From: Thermodesulfovibrio sp.
GTDB taxonomy: Bacteria > Nitrospirota > Thermodesulfovibrionia > Thermodesulfovibrionales > Thermodesulfovibrionaceae
Assembly (NCBI GenBank): GCA_025060625.1
Contig: JANXBR010000004.1
Location: 1 to 41,509, forward strand
Reading direction: 5' to 3'
DNA length: 41,509 bases
Shown: positions 22,504 to 32,937 of the stretch, piece after piece
Numbering within the stretch: the first letter of the stretch is position 1
Layout: every line of letters begins with the position of its first letter
Made by a program: the position numbers and the translations under genes
The notes under the pieces: generated by a model
What the model was told of the DNA's origin: nothing
What the model saw: only the letters and a program-made list of their open reading frames with translations
Databases searched by the model: none

Positions 22504-24738
22504 ATGGAAAAGAAAATAGGACTTTATATCTGTAAAGGCTGCGGTATAGGTGATGTAATAAATGTTGAAAAAATTTCCAACATAGCAAAGAATGCTCTCA
22601 GAGTTCCTGTTGTAGCAGTTAGCGATATTCTTTGTAGCCATGAAGGTGTGGAGCTAATTAAGAAGGACATTGCTGAACAAGGAGTAAACAGCATAGTTAT
22701 TGCAGGTTGTTCCCCAAGAGTTAAAACCTATGAGTTTAATTTTCCCGGTTGTTTTGTTGAACGTGTACCTGTAAGAGAACTTGCTGTATGGACAATTGAG
22801 GCAGATGAGGAAAAACAACTTGCAGCAGAAGACTATATCAAATTGGGCGTTATTAAAGCTCAAAAAGGAGAAGTACCTCAGCCATACATAATTGAGATCA
22901 ATAAAACAATACTTGTAGTTGGTGGTGGTATTTCTGGAATGACAGCTGCATTGGAAGCATCAAAATGTGGATATGATGTTGTCCTTGTAGAAAAAGAAGC
23001 TGAGCTTGGTGGTTTTGCAAGAAAGCTCTATAAAAAAGTGCCTACAGATGATTACTCACAAGGAGTTCTATCAGATGTAAATCTTGATTTGATTATTAAT
23101 GAGGTCACATCAAATCCAAAGATTAAAGTTTATACATCTTCAAAGATTGAAAGAATAGATGGACAGCCTGGTGATTTTGATGTAACGATTGCAAAGAATG
23201 GTTCTACTGAGACAATAAAGATTGGTGCAATTATTCAGGCAACAGGTTGGAAACCCTATGATGCCAAGAAACTTACAAAAAAATATGGTTATGGCAAGTT
23301 TAAAGATGTAGTAACAAATTTTGAGTTTGAGGAAATTGCAAAGAAAAACAATGGTGTTATTAAAAGACCATCTGACGAGAAAAAAGTAAAATCTGTTTTA
23401 TTTATTCAGTGTGCCGGACAAAGAGATGCTGAACACCTCCCTTATTGCTCAGGTATGTGTTGTGTAACTTCACTCAAACAGGCAAGATATGTAACAGATG
23501 GAAATCCTGATGCCTCTGCAATGATTATTTATAAGGATATGAGAACACCAGGCAAATTAGAGTATTACTATAAGGAGGCACAGAATGCTCCAGGTGTTAT
23601 GCTTGCTAAGGGTGAAGTAACTGCAATAAGAGAAGAGTATGACAAGCTTATTGTAACTGTTAAAGACTCCTTATTTGGTGAACAAGCTGAAATAGAGGCA
23701 GAGATGGTTGTTCTTGCGACAGGAATGGTGCCAACTACTAAAGAGCCTCAGGATTATCTTATAGGACTTGCTGAAGCAGCAGCAAAGGGAGATGAGGAAA
23801 AGGCAAAATACATTGAAAAAACCAAAAAACCAGAGTTCATACTAAATCTTGGATATCGCCAGGGTCCTGAACTTCCTTTCTTGGAGGGTGGTTTTGGTTT
23901 TGTTGACTCTAACTTTATCTGTTTCCAGTATGAAACAAGAAGAACAGGTATATATGCGATAGGACCTGTGCGTCAGCCTATGAATATGACAGAAGCACAA
24001 GAAGATGCTCGTGGTGCTGCACTTAAAGCAATACAGGTAATTGAACATGTAGCAAAAGGTATGGCAGTTCATCCAAGAGCTTGGGATACATCATTTCCAG
24101 AGCCAAACCTTACAAAATGCACAGCCTGTAAGCGCTGTACAGAGGAATGCCCCTTCGGAGCTATTGATGAAGATGAAAAAGGAATACCCTACTATAAACC
24201 AAACAGATGTCGTAGATGTGGAACATGTATGGGTGCGTGCCCAGAGAGAATAGTATCTTTTAAGGATTATAGCGTTGATATGATTGGTACAATGATGAAG
24301 AATGTCTCTGTGCCAAGTGAGGATGATAGACCACGTATAATTGTTCTTTGTTGTGAAAATGATGCGTTCCCTGCAATAGAAACCGCATCTCTTAATAGAC
24401 TTAAACTTGATCCTGCTGTGAGATTTATTCAGATGCGATGTCTTGGTTCAATGAATCTTGTCTGGATAGCTGATGCGCTCTCAAGAGGAGTTGATGGAAT
24501 GTTGCTTTTAGGTTGTAAATTTGGTGAAAACTATCAGTGTCACTTTGCAAAGGGTAGTGAACTTGCAAAGTATAGGCTTGGCAAAGTTCAGGAGACACTG
24601 GATAGACTCCAGCTTGAGTCAGATAGAGTTCAGATGTATGAAGTTGCTATTGATGAATACTGGAGAATACCCGACATAATAAATGAGTTTATGGACAAGA
24701 TAAGACAAATTGGTCCTAATCCATTTAAGGGCTTCTAA
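22504..24738 (+). CDS. qmoB: Quinone-interacting membrane-bound oxidoreductase subunit B (HdrA plus MvhD-like C-terminus)
   Basis: VVGGGISGMTAALEAS, two 4Fe-4S motifs (CTACKRCTEECPFGA, CRRCGTCMGACPERI), MvhD-like C-terminal domain. Confidence 0.95.
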   Translation: MEKKIGLYICKGCGIGDVINVEKISNIAKNALRVPVVAVSDILCSHEGVELIKKDIAEQGVNSIVIAGCSPRVKTYEFNFPGCFVERVPVRELAVWTIEADEEKQLAAEDYIKLGVIKAQKGEVPQPYIIEINKTILVVGGGISGMTAALEASKCGYDVVLVEKEAELGGFARKLYKKVPTDDYSQGVLSDVNLDLIINEVTSNPKIKVYTSSKIERIDGQPGDFDVTIAKNGSTETIKIGAIIQATGWKPYDAKKLTKKYGYGKFKDVVTNFEFEEIAKKNNGVIKRPSDEKKVKSVLFIQCAGQRDAEHLPYCSGMCCVTSLKQARYVTDGNPDASAMIIYKDMRTPGKLEYYYKEAQNAPGVMLAKGEVTAIREEYDKLIVTVKDSLFGEQAEIEAEMVVLATGMVPTTKEPQDYLIGLAEAAAKGDEEKAKYIEKTKKPEFILNLGYRQGPELPFLEGGFGFVDSNFICFQYETRRTGIYAIGPVRQPMNMTEAQEDARGAALKAIQVIEHVAKGMAVHPRAWDTSFPEPNLTKCTACKRCTEECPFGAIDEDEKGIPYYKPNRCRRCGTCMGACPERIVSFKDYSVDMIGTMMKNVSVPSEDDRPRIIVLCCENDAFPAIETASLNRLKLDPAVRFIQMRCLGSMNLVWIADALSRGVDGMLLLGCKFGENYQCHFAKGSELAKYRLGKVQETLDRLQLESDRVQMYEVAIDEYWRIPDIINEFMDKIRQIGPNPFKGF

Positions 24739-24749
24739 GGAGGGAAGAG

Positions 24750-25898
24750 ATGGACAAACCAATAAAACCAGATTTACAGTTTGCAAGGGAAATTATAAAA
24801 GCAGGTGGAGAATCACTAAAAAAATGTTATCAGTGCTCCACATGCACGGTTGTTTGCAATCTCTCGCCAGATGACAAACCATTTCCAAGAAAAGAGATGC
24901 TTTATGCACAGTGGGGTCTTAAAGAAAAGCTCTTTAAAAATCCAGATATCTGGCTCTGCCATCACTGCGGTGATTGCACAGCTTACTGTCCAAGAGGAGC
25001 AAAGCCTGGTGAAGTTTTAGGGGCTGTTAGAAAACTCATGATACAGAATTATTCTCCACCAAGCTTTCTTGCAAAGTGGGTAGCTGAGCCTAAATATCTT
25101 ATACTGCTATTTCTATTTCCTGTGCTTCTATTCCTTGGAGAACTTTATCTTTTAGGATATTTTACAGGCACAGAAATTCCCAGAGGTGAACATGGAGAGT
25201 TAGCCTATTCAAAATTCTTACCAGCAGTGCCATGGATAGATGTACCCTTTATGGCAGCAGCAGGCTTTGCAGTGATATGTTTTTATTTAGGAGTGAAAAA
25301 ATACTGGCTTGACCTGACTGCTGGAGTAGAGCTTAAGAGAAAGGACATATATAACTGTATCTATGAAACCATCAGGGATATACTGCTTCATAAGAAATTT
25401 CAACTTTGCACTTTAAATAAAGGTAGAACAACAGCACACTTACTTGTTTTATATGCCTTTATAGGACTTGCCATAACAACAAGTATAGCTATGTTCTATG
25501 AATGGGTCTTAAAGTGGGAGTCACCATATCCACAAACAAATATAGTAAAGATAATAGGAAATGTCAGTGGTATAGCTCTCATAATTGGAATGTTATACAT
25601 AATTGCCAACCGGTCTAAAAATGCAGTAAAACAAGGAATTGGTAGCTATTTTGACTGGTTTCTTATAGTGGTAATTCTTGGTGTTGGTATTACAGGATTT
25701 ATGGCTGAGCTTCTTAGGCTTGCAGATACAGGTGTATTAGCATATGCATCATATGTTACCCATCTTGTCTTCGTATTTGTTCTCTTTACTTATGCACCTC
25801 ATTCAAAGATGGCACATATGGTTTACAGAGCAACAGCTATGGTATTTGCAAAGGCGGCAATGAGACAAGAAAGTATTAAAGAGAAAGAGGCTGCTTAA
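24750..25898 (+). CDS. qmoC: Quinone-interacting membrane-bound oxidoreductase subunit C (HdrC/HdrE-like, haem b membrane subunit)
   Basis: CYQCSTCTVVCNLSPD and CHHCGDCTAYCPRGAKPG, then a multi-TM domain. Confidence 0.95.
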   Translation: MDKPIKPDLQFAREIIKAGGESLKKCYQCSTCTVVCNLSPDDKPFPRKEMLYAQWGLKEKLFKNPDIWLCHHCGDCTAYCPRGAKPGEVLGAVRKLMIQNYSPPSFLAKWVAEPKYLILLFLFPVLLFLGELYLLGYFTGTEIPRGEHGELAYSKFLPAVPWIDVPFMAAAGFAVICFYLGVKKYWLDLTAGVELKRKDIYNCIYETIRDILLHKKFQLCTLNKGRTTAHLLVLYAFIGLAITTSIAMFYEWVLKWESPYPQTNIVKIIGNVSGIALIIGMLYIIANRSKNAVKQGIGSYFDWFLIVVILGVGITGFMAELLRLADTGVLAYASYVTHLVFVFVLFTYAPHSKMAHMVYRATAMVFAKAAMRQESIKEKEAA

Positions 25899-25920
25899 AT
25901 TTGATTTAAAAAGTCTTTAA

Positions 25921-25950
25921 AGGGCGGAGTTTATTATCCGCCCTTTTTTA
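25921..25950. terminator. Bidirectional terminator between qmoC and the convergent M16 peptidase gene
   Basis: AGGGCGGA-GTTTATTA-TCCGCCCT followed by TTTTTA; A-rich on the other side. Confidence 0.9.
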
Positions 25951-27183
25951 TATTTCAATATTAATTTCTCTTTTACTTATTGGTCCAAGAATTGTTATTG
26001 AAAATTTTTTATCTTTTAAGAGAGATGCTATGTTTTGAACTTCCTTTAAAGATACTTTTTCAATCTGTTTTATCTGTTCTTTAATGCTAAAGATTTTTCC
26101 GAGATATAATTCCTGATATGCTAAATTATGCATAACCGAACCAGGTGATTCAGAAGAAAAAAGAATTTGCGATATGATTTGAGTCTTTGCTCTGTCTATT
26201 TCTTCTTTTTTTAAATTTTCAGGGACTTGTTTTAATATTTTGAAGATTGTTTCAATAATTCTGTTTATTTTTTTATAGTCACAGGCAGTATAGATACCGA
26301 AAATGCCTGTGTCTTGATAAAATGAAATAAAAGAATAAATATTATATACCCATCCCTTTTTTTCTCTTATTTCCTGAAACAATCTTGAGCTGACACTTCC
26401 TCCAATTATACAGTTAAGCAGAGTTAGGGCATTTCTATAGTTACTATTAAATGAAAAGGTGTCAACACCTATACACAGATGAGTCTCATTAAGATCTTTC
26501 TCATGCACTTTAAGACAAGGAGAAAAAACTGTTTTATTAATTAATGGAGTTTTGTTTGAAGGTCTTATTGCAATATTTTTCTCAAGGCATTCTATTAAAG
26601 TTTTTTCTTCAAAATTTCCAGCACAGCTTATTACACAGTTATTTATTCCATAAAAGTTGTTGTAACACTCAATTATGTCTTGTCTGGATATTTTTGATAA
26701 TGTGGATTCTTTTCCAAGAATTGGTTGCCCTAATCCATTAGGAAATGAGTTTTCCATAAATAGATCATGAATTAGTTCATCTGGTGTATCATTTACTGTT
26801 CTTATTTCATCAAGTATGACTGAACGTTCTTTTTCTATTTCTTGTTCAGGAAAAAGAGGATTTGAATAAATATCTCCAATTATTTCTAAAGCTTTACATA
26901 TGGAAGTATTTAAAACTTTTATGTATAATGCTGTAAACTCTCTTGAAGTAAAGGCATTTATATCTCCACCAATACTGTCAATCTCAAAAGATATCTGTCG
27001 AGCGTTTCTTTTGGGTGTTCCCTGAAAAAAGAGATGTTCTATAAAATGAGATAATCCATTTTTTGAGGAGATTTCATGTCTGGTTCCATGTTTTATCCAT
27101 ATACCGAGAACAAAGGATTTGTAATAGTTCATTTTGTTCATTATTAAGGGAGTATTTGAGAAAAGATATGTTTTTTTTATCAT
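25948..27183 (-). CDS. M16-family zinc peptidase (processing-peptidase-like)
   Basis: GTRHEISSKNGLSHFIEHLFFQGTPKR (HxxEH), downstream of pnp. Confidence 0.95.
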   Translation of the reverse strand: MIKKTYLFSNTPLIMNKMNYYKSFVLGIWIKHGTRHEISSKNGLSHFIEHLFFQGTPKRNARQISFEIDSIGGDINAFTSREFTALYIKVLNTSICKALEIIGDIYSNPLFPEQEIEKERSVILDEIRTVNDTPDELIHDLFMENSFPNGLGQPILGKESTLSKISRQDIIECYNNFYGINNCVISCAGNFEEKTLIECLEKNIAIRPSNKTPLINKTVFSPCLKVHEKDLNETHLCIGVDTFSFNSNYRNALTLLNCIIGGSVSSRLFQEIREKKGWVYNIYSFISFYQDTGIFGIYTACDYKKINRIIETIFKILKQVPENLKKEEIDRAKTQIISQILFSSESPGSVMHNLAYQELYLGKIFSIKEQIKQIEKVSLKEVQNIASLLKDKKFSITILGPISKREINIEI

Positions 27184-27188
27184 CAGAC

Positions 27189-29324
27189 TTATTTTTTTGT
27201 GACAGTTTTATTTTCTATCTCTCGCAGTGCTTCTTTTCTGCTTAAACGAGCTCTTCCCAGCTCGTCAATCTCAATTACTTTAACAGGAATTTGATCTCCT
27301 ATTTTTAATACTTCAGATACTTTTTGAATTCGTTTATCAGATATTTGAGATATATGGAGCAGACCTTCAACTCCAGGCATTATTTCCACAAAAGCACCAA
27401 AATCTACTATTCTTGTTACCTTTCCCATGTAGATTCTTCCAAGTTCAGCTTCTTGGGTGATCCCTTTTATTATTTCAATTGCTTTTTTAGCAGAGTCTTC
27501 ATTGTATGAAGCTATTTTGACGATTCCTTCTTTATCTTCAATATCTATTTTTACCCCTGTCTCTTCTATAATTCCTTTTATTACCTTACCACCAGTACCG
27601 ATTATATCTCTGATTTTTTCAGGCTTGACTTGAATTTTATATATTCTCGGAGCATATAGGGAAAGTTCTTTTTTAGGTTCTGAGATTGTTTCAGCCATTT
27701 TTTTAAGTATGAATAGTCGTGCCCTTTTTGCTTGCTCAAGAGCTTGTTTAAATATTTCATAACTGATTCCTGAAATTTTTACATCCATCTGGAAGGCAGT
27801 TATGCCCTTTTCAGTTCCTGCTACTTTGAAGTCCATATCACCATAGTGGTCTTCCATTCCGAGAATATCTGTAAGAATAACGGTCATTTCTTCCTCTTTA
27901 ATAAGTCCCATAGCAACTCCTGCAACAGGTGCTTTTATGGGCACTCCAGCATCCATAAGAGAAAGCGTTGCTCCACATACAGTAGCCATTGATGATGAAC
28001 CATTTGATTCAAGAATATCCGATACAACCCTTATTGTATATGGAAATTCATCCTTTGATGGAATTACATAACTCAAAGCTCTTTCTGCGAGATAACCATG
28101 ACCGATTTCTCTTCTTCCAGGTGCTCGTAATGGTTTAACCTCTCCAACACTGAAGGGTAAAAAATTATAGTGTAGCATAAAGGTTTTGAATATCTCGCCT
28201 TCAAGCGAATCAACTTTTTGTTCATCCTCTGAAGTGCCTAAGGTTGTTGCAACAAGAGCTTGAGTTTCTCCCCTTGTAAATAAAGCAGATCCATGAACTC
28301 TCGGTAGTATTCCAATCATGCATGTAATGTTTCTTATTTCATCGGGTTTTCTACCATCAACTCTTATACCTTTCTTTAAATATGATTGTCGCATTTGTTT
28401 TTTAACGACTTTATCAAAAGCTTTAGTTATCTGGAGGGATAAATCTTTATCATAATTACTGCCATATATTTTATGGCGAAACTCCTCAGTATTTAAACTT
28501 TTAAGGCATTCATTAAGAAGTTCATCAAGGGCTTGCTGTCTTTCAAGTTTTTTTGGAAGAAATAAAGCATTTTCAATCTTTGTTAGAATTATATTTGAAA
28601 TTGCCTTTTGAAGTTCTTCGTCTTCATTAGGATAGATAATTTCTTTTTTTGGTTTACTTACTAATTGCTGTAGTTTTTTTTGCAATTCAACAATTTTTTT
28701 AATATGGATATGGGCAAATTTTAAGGCATCTACAAGAATATCCTCAGAGCATTCTGCAGCTCCACCTTCAACCATGGTTACAGCATCTTCTGTGCCTGCA
28801 ACTACGAGGTTAAGAATGCTTTTTTCTGATTCCACATTGTCAGGATTTAAAATGAATTCATCTCCAACCATTCCAACTCTTACAGCTCCAACAGGTCCAC
28901 CAAATGGAATATCCGATATGGTTAAAGCAGATGAGATTCCAATTATACTTAGAATATCAGCAATATTTTCATCACCATAAGAAAGTACAGATGCTATGCC
29001 CTGAGTTTCACAGTTAAATCCCTCAGGAAAAAGAGGTCTTATAGGTCTGTCAATTAAACGGGAGACAAGAATTTCTCTATCAGTAGGTTTGCCTTCTCTT
29101 TTAAAAAAACCTCCTGGTATTTTCCCTGCTGAGTAGGCTTTTTCCTGATAGTCAATTGTCAGTGGAACAAAATCCAGTCCTTCTTTGGGCGTTTTTTCAG
29201 CAACCACAGTGGATAATACATATGTGTCTCCATATTTTACTAAAACTGAACCATTTGTTTGTTTTGCAAAAACTCCTGTTTGTAAAATAAGTTTTTTTCC
29301 TTTAATCTCAATTTCTACTTCCAC
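27189..29324 (-). CDS. pnp: Polyribonucleotide nucleotidyltransferase
   Basis: IPGGFFKREGKPTDREILVSRLIDRPIRPLFP; C-terminal KH (IIGTGGKVIKGI) and S1 (GFEVIMP-type VDFGAFVEIMPGVEGLLHISQ) domains. Confidence 0.98.
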   Translation of the reverse strand: MEVEIEIKGKKLILQTGVFAKQTNGSVLVKYGDTYVLSTVVAEKTPKEGLDFVPLTIDYQEKAYSAGKIPGGFFKREGKPTDREILVSRLIDRPIRPLFPEGFNCETQGIASVLSYGDENIADILSIIGISSALTISDIPFGGPVGAVRVGMVGDEFILNPDNVESEKSILNLVVAGTEDAVTMVEGGAAECSEDILVDALKFAHIHIKKIVELQKKLQQLVSKPKKEIIYPNEDEELQKAISNIILTKIENALFLPKKLERQQALDELLNECLKSLNTEEFRHKIYGSNYDKDLSLQITKAFDKVVKKQMRQSYLKKGIRVDGRKPDEIRNITCMIGILPRVHGSALFTRGETQALVATTLGTSEDEQKVDSLEGEIFKTFMLHYNFLPFSVGEVKPLRAPGRREIGHGYLAERALSYVIPSKDEFPYTIRVVSDILESNGSSSMATVCGATLSLMDAGVPIKAPVAGVAMGLIKEEEMTVILTDILGMEDHYGDMDFKVAGTEKGITAFQMDVKISGISYEIFKQALEQAKRARLFILKKMAETISEPKKELSLYAPRIYKIQVKPEKIRDIIGTGGKVIKGIIEETGVKIDIEDKEGIVKIASYNEDSAKKAIEIIKGITQEAELGRIYMGKVTRIVDFGAFVEIMPGVEGLLHISQISDKRIQKVSEVLKIGDQIPVKVIEIDELGRARLSRKEALREIENKTVTKK

Positions 29325-29342
29325 ATTCTGCCTCTTTTCAAT

Positions 29343-29612
29343 TTATTTTCTGATACTGAGTCTTTCAATGAGTTTGCCATATCGTTCTTTGTCAATTTTT
29401 TTTAGATAATTTAAAAGCTTTCTTCTTTGTGCTACTAATTTAATAAGACCTCTTCTTGAATGGTGATCCTTTTTATGAATTTTAAAATGTTCCGTTAAAT
29501 AATTAATTCTTTCAGTCATTAGAGCAATCTGCACCTCAGGTGAACCTGTATCAGAAGAATGGATTTTAAAACTTTCTATAAGCTCCTTTTTTCTCTCTGG
29601 AGAAATTCCCAT
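29343..29612 (-). CDS. rpsO: 30S ribosomal protein S15
   Basis: [39 protein letters not shown]. Start chosen at the internal ATG (29612) because AAAGGTGGTG lies just upstream; the ORF track extends to 29624. Confidence 0.97.
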   Translation of the reverse strand: MGISPERKKELIESFKIHSSDTGSPEVQIALMTERINYLTEHFKIHKKDHHSRRGLIKLVAQRRKLLNYLKKIDKERYGKLIERLSIRK

Positions 29613-29681
29613 TGTCTTCACCACCTTTCTTGAAAGGATTAATTTTAAAAATTAACATAAAATTAAGAATTTAGTAAAGTT

Positions 29682-31712
29682 TTAAGCCTCACTATTAACT
29701 GAAATTAAGTAAAAAGAGCTTTTCAATTCTTCAATGAGTTTTAATCTATGTTGATGACAACTGAGTATAATTACTTGATTTGAATTTGAAATCTCCTTTA
29801 TTAAATATTTCATGCCCTTAATAAATCTTTCATCATCTGAGTGTGCAAATGGTTCATCCAGTATAAAAGGAATTTTTATACCCCTACTTAGTAAGTCAGC
29901 AAGCATAAGTCTTACAGTAAGGTATATTTGTTCTGTTATGCCTCCGCTAAGTTTGCTCTCAATTTCTTTTTCAGATAAGGGATATTCAATTTCTGGAACT
30001 TTTATATTAAAAGATAAGTCTTTACCAAAAGATATATATACTGTTTTGTCTGTTATCTTACTTAAAAGTGTTGAAGCCTTTTTGTTTAATTTTTCAGACC
30101 AGCGTTCATGATGTTTTTTTGTAATATTTTCAAGTACTTCAAAAGATTTTTGTAAAGCCCTTTTAAATCTTTCCAGATTTTCTATGTTTTTTGTAATAGA
30201 CTGAATTTGTTCAGTTATTTTTTCAATTTCTTTTCTGTATTGTATAATTTTATCGTAATCTGCTTGTAGTTTATGAAGATTATCTTTTATCTGTTCTTTA
30301 AGTTTAATAAGTTTTTCCCTTTTCTGTTCATATTGTTCAATATTTGTATTGCTAATTTCATTATTTTTGGAAATAATTTTTGATTCATAGAAGTCTATTT
30401 CATTTTTTGAAAGTAGAAGTTTTTTAAACTCTTCAATTTTTCTGGAATTTTCAATAAATTCTTTAATTTCATTTTTATGTGTATTCATTTTTTTAAAAAA
30501 ACTGAAGAATTCACTTTTGTCATTTATTGGGATGGTAAAATTAGAAATTATATTGTTTATTTTTTCAGAAATATCATCATATTTTAATTTTAAAGTTTTT
30601 ATTTCATGGTTTAGTTTTTTATTTTCGCTATTAAGTTTGAATTGATAAAAAAGGCTAAAAATACAGAAAATAATTCCAATATAAAATATTTTATCTATAA
30701 AAATTCCCCCTAAAATACTAAAAATAGCTGTTAGAATACTTATCAAATATACATTTTTTAGAAATTTTTTTGTTTTTTCTTTTCTTTCTTCATTTAATAT
30801 TAAATCTCTCTGTAAAGACTGAACTTCATTTTCATAAAGAACTATAAATTGTTGCTCTTCAGGTTTTAGATTTTCAAAATCTTTAGAAAACTGCACAATT
30901 CGTTCAAGTTCTTTTAATTCGTTATTTCTTTTTTCAAGATTTTGAATTTCTGCACGGTAAAAATTATCTTGTTGAATTTTCCATGTAGCATAATCACTAT
31001 CAAGTTTTATAAGCTTGTAGTTTATGTTATCAAATTCAGAAAGTAATTCAGTGTAATTTTTAATAATTTCCGTTTCTTTTTCTATTAAATTTTGTAGATA
31101 TGATTTTTTTTCTTCGTAATCAGATAGTTTTTCTTCCCATATTTTTATTGCTGTATCCAGCTTACCTTTTGTAATAAAAGGAAATAATGCACCACTGTGA
31201 ATGTTATCATAAAGTGCTTCTTTTATTTTGGATAAAGCTGAAGATGCTGATGTATCCCGAAAACCTGTATCAATAGCCTGTTCTAAAAAGGATGTGACTG
31301 GATAGAGTTCTTTGGTATTTATTCCCGACTTTTGAGCTAAGTAAGAACTATTAATGAAAATTTCTCTCGGAATGTTAAAAATAATCTCTCCAGGTAGTTT
31401 TTTTATTATTTTTCCTTTATTTTTAGTTTCATATTTTATAGGATTGCCATTTTTAAATATCTGATATCCTTTGTAATTTCTTGTAATCTGAAAAAATTCA
31501 TTATCTGCCTCTATTTCCAGTGTAATCTTTCCATTGTTCAAAGGTATTATAGGCTGTTTTGATGGATAAAGAGCTTCAACTATAGATTTTGCAAGAACAG
31601 ACTTGCCAGTTTCATTTCTGTCAATTATTAAATTGCAAGAATGTTCAAAAATAAATTCTTTATTTTTATAAGGTCCGATATTTTCTATTAATATTCTTTT
31701 AATTCTCATCAT
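29682..31712 (-). CDS. Rad50/SbcC/YhaN-like coiled-coil AAA ATPase with a central membrane hairpin
   Basis: DRNETGKS P-loop, LSGGITEQIYL signature, IPFILDEPFAHSDDERF Walker B/D-loop, SCHQH H-loop; hydrophobic pair VYLISILTAIFSILGGIFI / IFYIGIIFCIFSLFYQF mid-coil. Confidence 0.88.
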   Translation of the reverse strand: MMRIKRILIENIGPYKNKEFIFEHSCNLIIDRNETGKSVLAKSIVEALYPSKQPIIPLNNGKITLEIEADNEFFQITRNYKGYQIFKNGNPIKYETKNKGKIIKKLPGEIIFNIPREIFINSSYLAQKSGINTKELYPVTSFLEQAIDTGFRDTSASSALSKIKEALYDNIHSGALFPFITKGKLDTAIKIWEEKLSDYEEKKSYLQNLIEKETEIIKNYTELLSEFDNINYKLIKLDSDYATWKIQQDNFYRAEIQNLEKRNNELKELERIVQFSKDFENLKPEEQQFIVLYENEVQSLQRDLILNEERKEKTKKFLKNVYLISILTAIFSILGGIFIDKIFYIGIIFCIFSLFYQFKLNSENKKLNHEIKTLKLKYDDISEKINNIISNFTIPINDKSEFFSFFKKMNTHKNEIKEFIENSRKIEEFKKLLLSKNEIDFYESKIISKNNEISNTNIEQYEQKREKLIKLKEQIKDNLHKLQADYDKIIQYRKEIEKITEQIQSITKNIENLERFKRALQKSFEVLENITKKHHERWSEKLNKKASTLLSKITDKTVYISFGKDLSFNIKVPEIEYPLSEKEIESKLSGGITEQIYLTVRLMLADLLSRGIKIPFILDEPFAHSDDERFIKGMKYLIKEISNSNQVIILSCHQHRLKLIEELKSSFYLISVNSEA

Positions 31713-32838
31713 AAAATCTTGGAGTTATTTGTTTACCAGCAAAAGCATCAAGCCCATAGATTAAAGCATCTTCAAGAATTTGTTTTTCTCTGCCATCGGC
31801 ATTTTCAATGAGTTTGAGCATTTCATTAATAAATGTACCCATAGTTGTTTCTGGTGAAGTTTCTTTCAGTTTTTCCATATCAAATTTTGTGAATTCAGAA
31901 GTATCAAACAGAATTTTGTATTCAGAGAAAAGCTCTTTTAAATACATTATGCTTAAATCACCCATACCTTTAATTTTTAAAATAAAAAGACTATCCTTAG
32001 GATTATTACTGTCTGATATTTCAGATAATATGACATTTTTAATTTTTTCAATATTTTGAGAGGGTGAAACTTCAATCTTTTTGATTGAGAAATCACTTAA
32101 TTCAACGAATTCTACTTCAGTAGATATTTTGTTATCTTTTTTTATAATCTCAACAATCAATCCACCTCTTTTTCCATATTCAGCAATGGAAACTGGTACC
32201 ATACTGCCTGGATAGGCTGATTTAATTACTGAACCATCAGAGATTTCAGAGTAGTTATGATAATGTCCAAGAGCAACATAGTCAAAATTAGAATTTAATA
32301 TATCTTTGTCTTCAAAAGGATTCCATATTTCCTTACCCTGTGGAGAAAAATTTATTCTTGATGCATGAATTACAGCTATATTAATTTTTGATGGCTCAAT
32401 ATTGATTGGCTTATCAAAGGCTTTAGCTTGTCTATTTAAGCATGGTTTGCCATAAATATTTATATCTCCAAATGAAAAATTGGAGAATTCTGGTATTTTA
32501 AAAATTTTTACATTTTCGCTCCAATCCTTAATTCTTAATATATTTAGAAATCTTTGATCATAGGCACAATTAAAGTTTAAAAAATCATGATTTCCTGGAG
32601 AAATTACTACTGGTTTAGGATGAATTAATTCAAAAGTTTCATTTAAAAACTCTATATCCTCCCTGTAAATTTTATCGTTTTCAAATAAATCTCCCGAAAT
32701 TATTAGGGCATCAAGATTATTATCTCTGACTATATTAATTGCCTTTAATATAGCTCTCTTACAATATTTAGTTCTATCTAAGCCTCTAATTTGAAAGCCC
32801 AAATGAAGATCCGCAACATGTAAAAATTTGAATTTCAT
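31699..32838 (-). CDS. Mre11/SbcD-like metallophosphoesterase
   Basis: FLHVADLHLG, ISGDLFEND, ISPGNHDF, AVIHASR, VALGHYHNY phosphoesterase motifs; overlaps the Rad50-like gene by 14 nt. Confidence 0.92.
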   Translation of the reverse strand: MKFKFLHVADLHLGFQIRGLDRTKYCKRAILKAINIVRDNNLDALIISGDLFENDKIYREDIEFLNETFELIHPKPVVISPGNHDFLNFNCAYDQRFLNILRIKDWSENVKIFKIPEFSNFSFGDINIYGKPCLNRQAKAFDKPINIEPSKINIAVIHASRINFSPQGKEIWNPFEDKDILNSNFDYVALGHYHNYSEISDGSVIKSAYPGSMVPVSIAEYGKRGGLIVEIIKKDNKISTEVEFVELSDFSIKKIEVSPSQNIEKIKNVILSEISDSNNPKDSLFILKIKGMGDLSIMYLKELFSEYKILFDTSEFTKFDMEKLKETSPETTMGTFINEMLKLIENADGREKQILEDALIYGLDAFAGKQITPRFYDEN

Positions 32839-32937
32839 AGTTTTATTATAAGAGATTTTTTTCTATTTGATGTATGAGAATAATTATCGTTTCAAATAAG
32901 AAAGCCAATTTTGTATCTTTAAATATTATATTTAAAA

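Noticed and set aside
22231-22641. Antisense ORF of 136 aa spanning the qmoA-qmoB junction
   Set aside because: Shadow of two confidently identified genes.
21247-24738. qmoA/qmoB internal similarity as a recent duplication
   Set aside because: Both are HdrA-type flavoproteins and this paralogy is the normal Qmo architecture.
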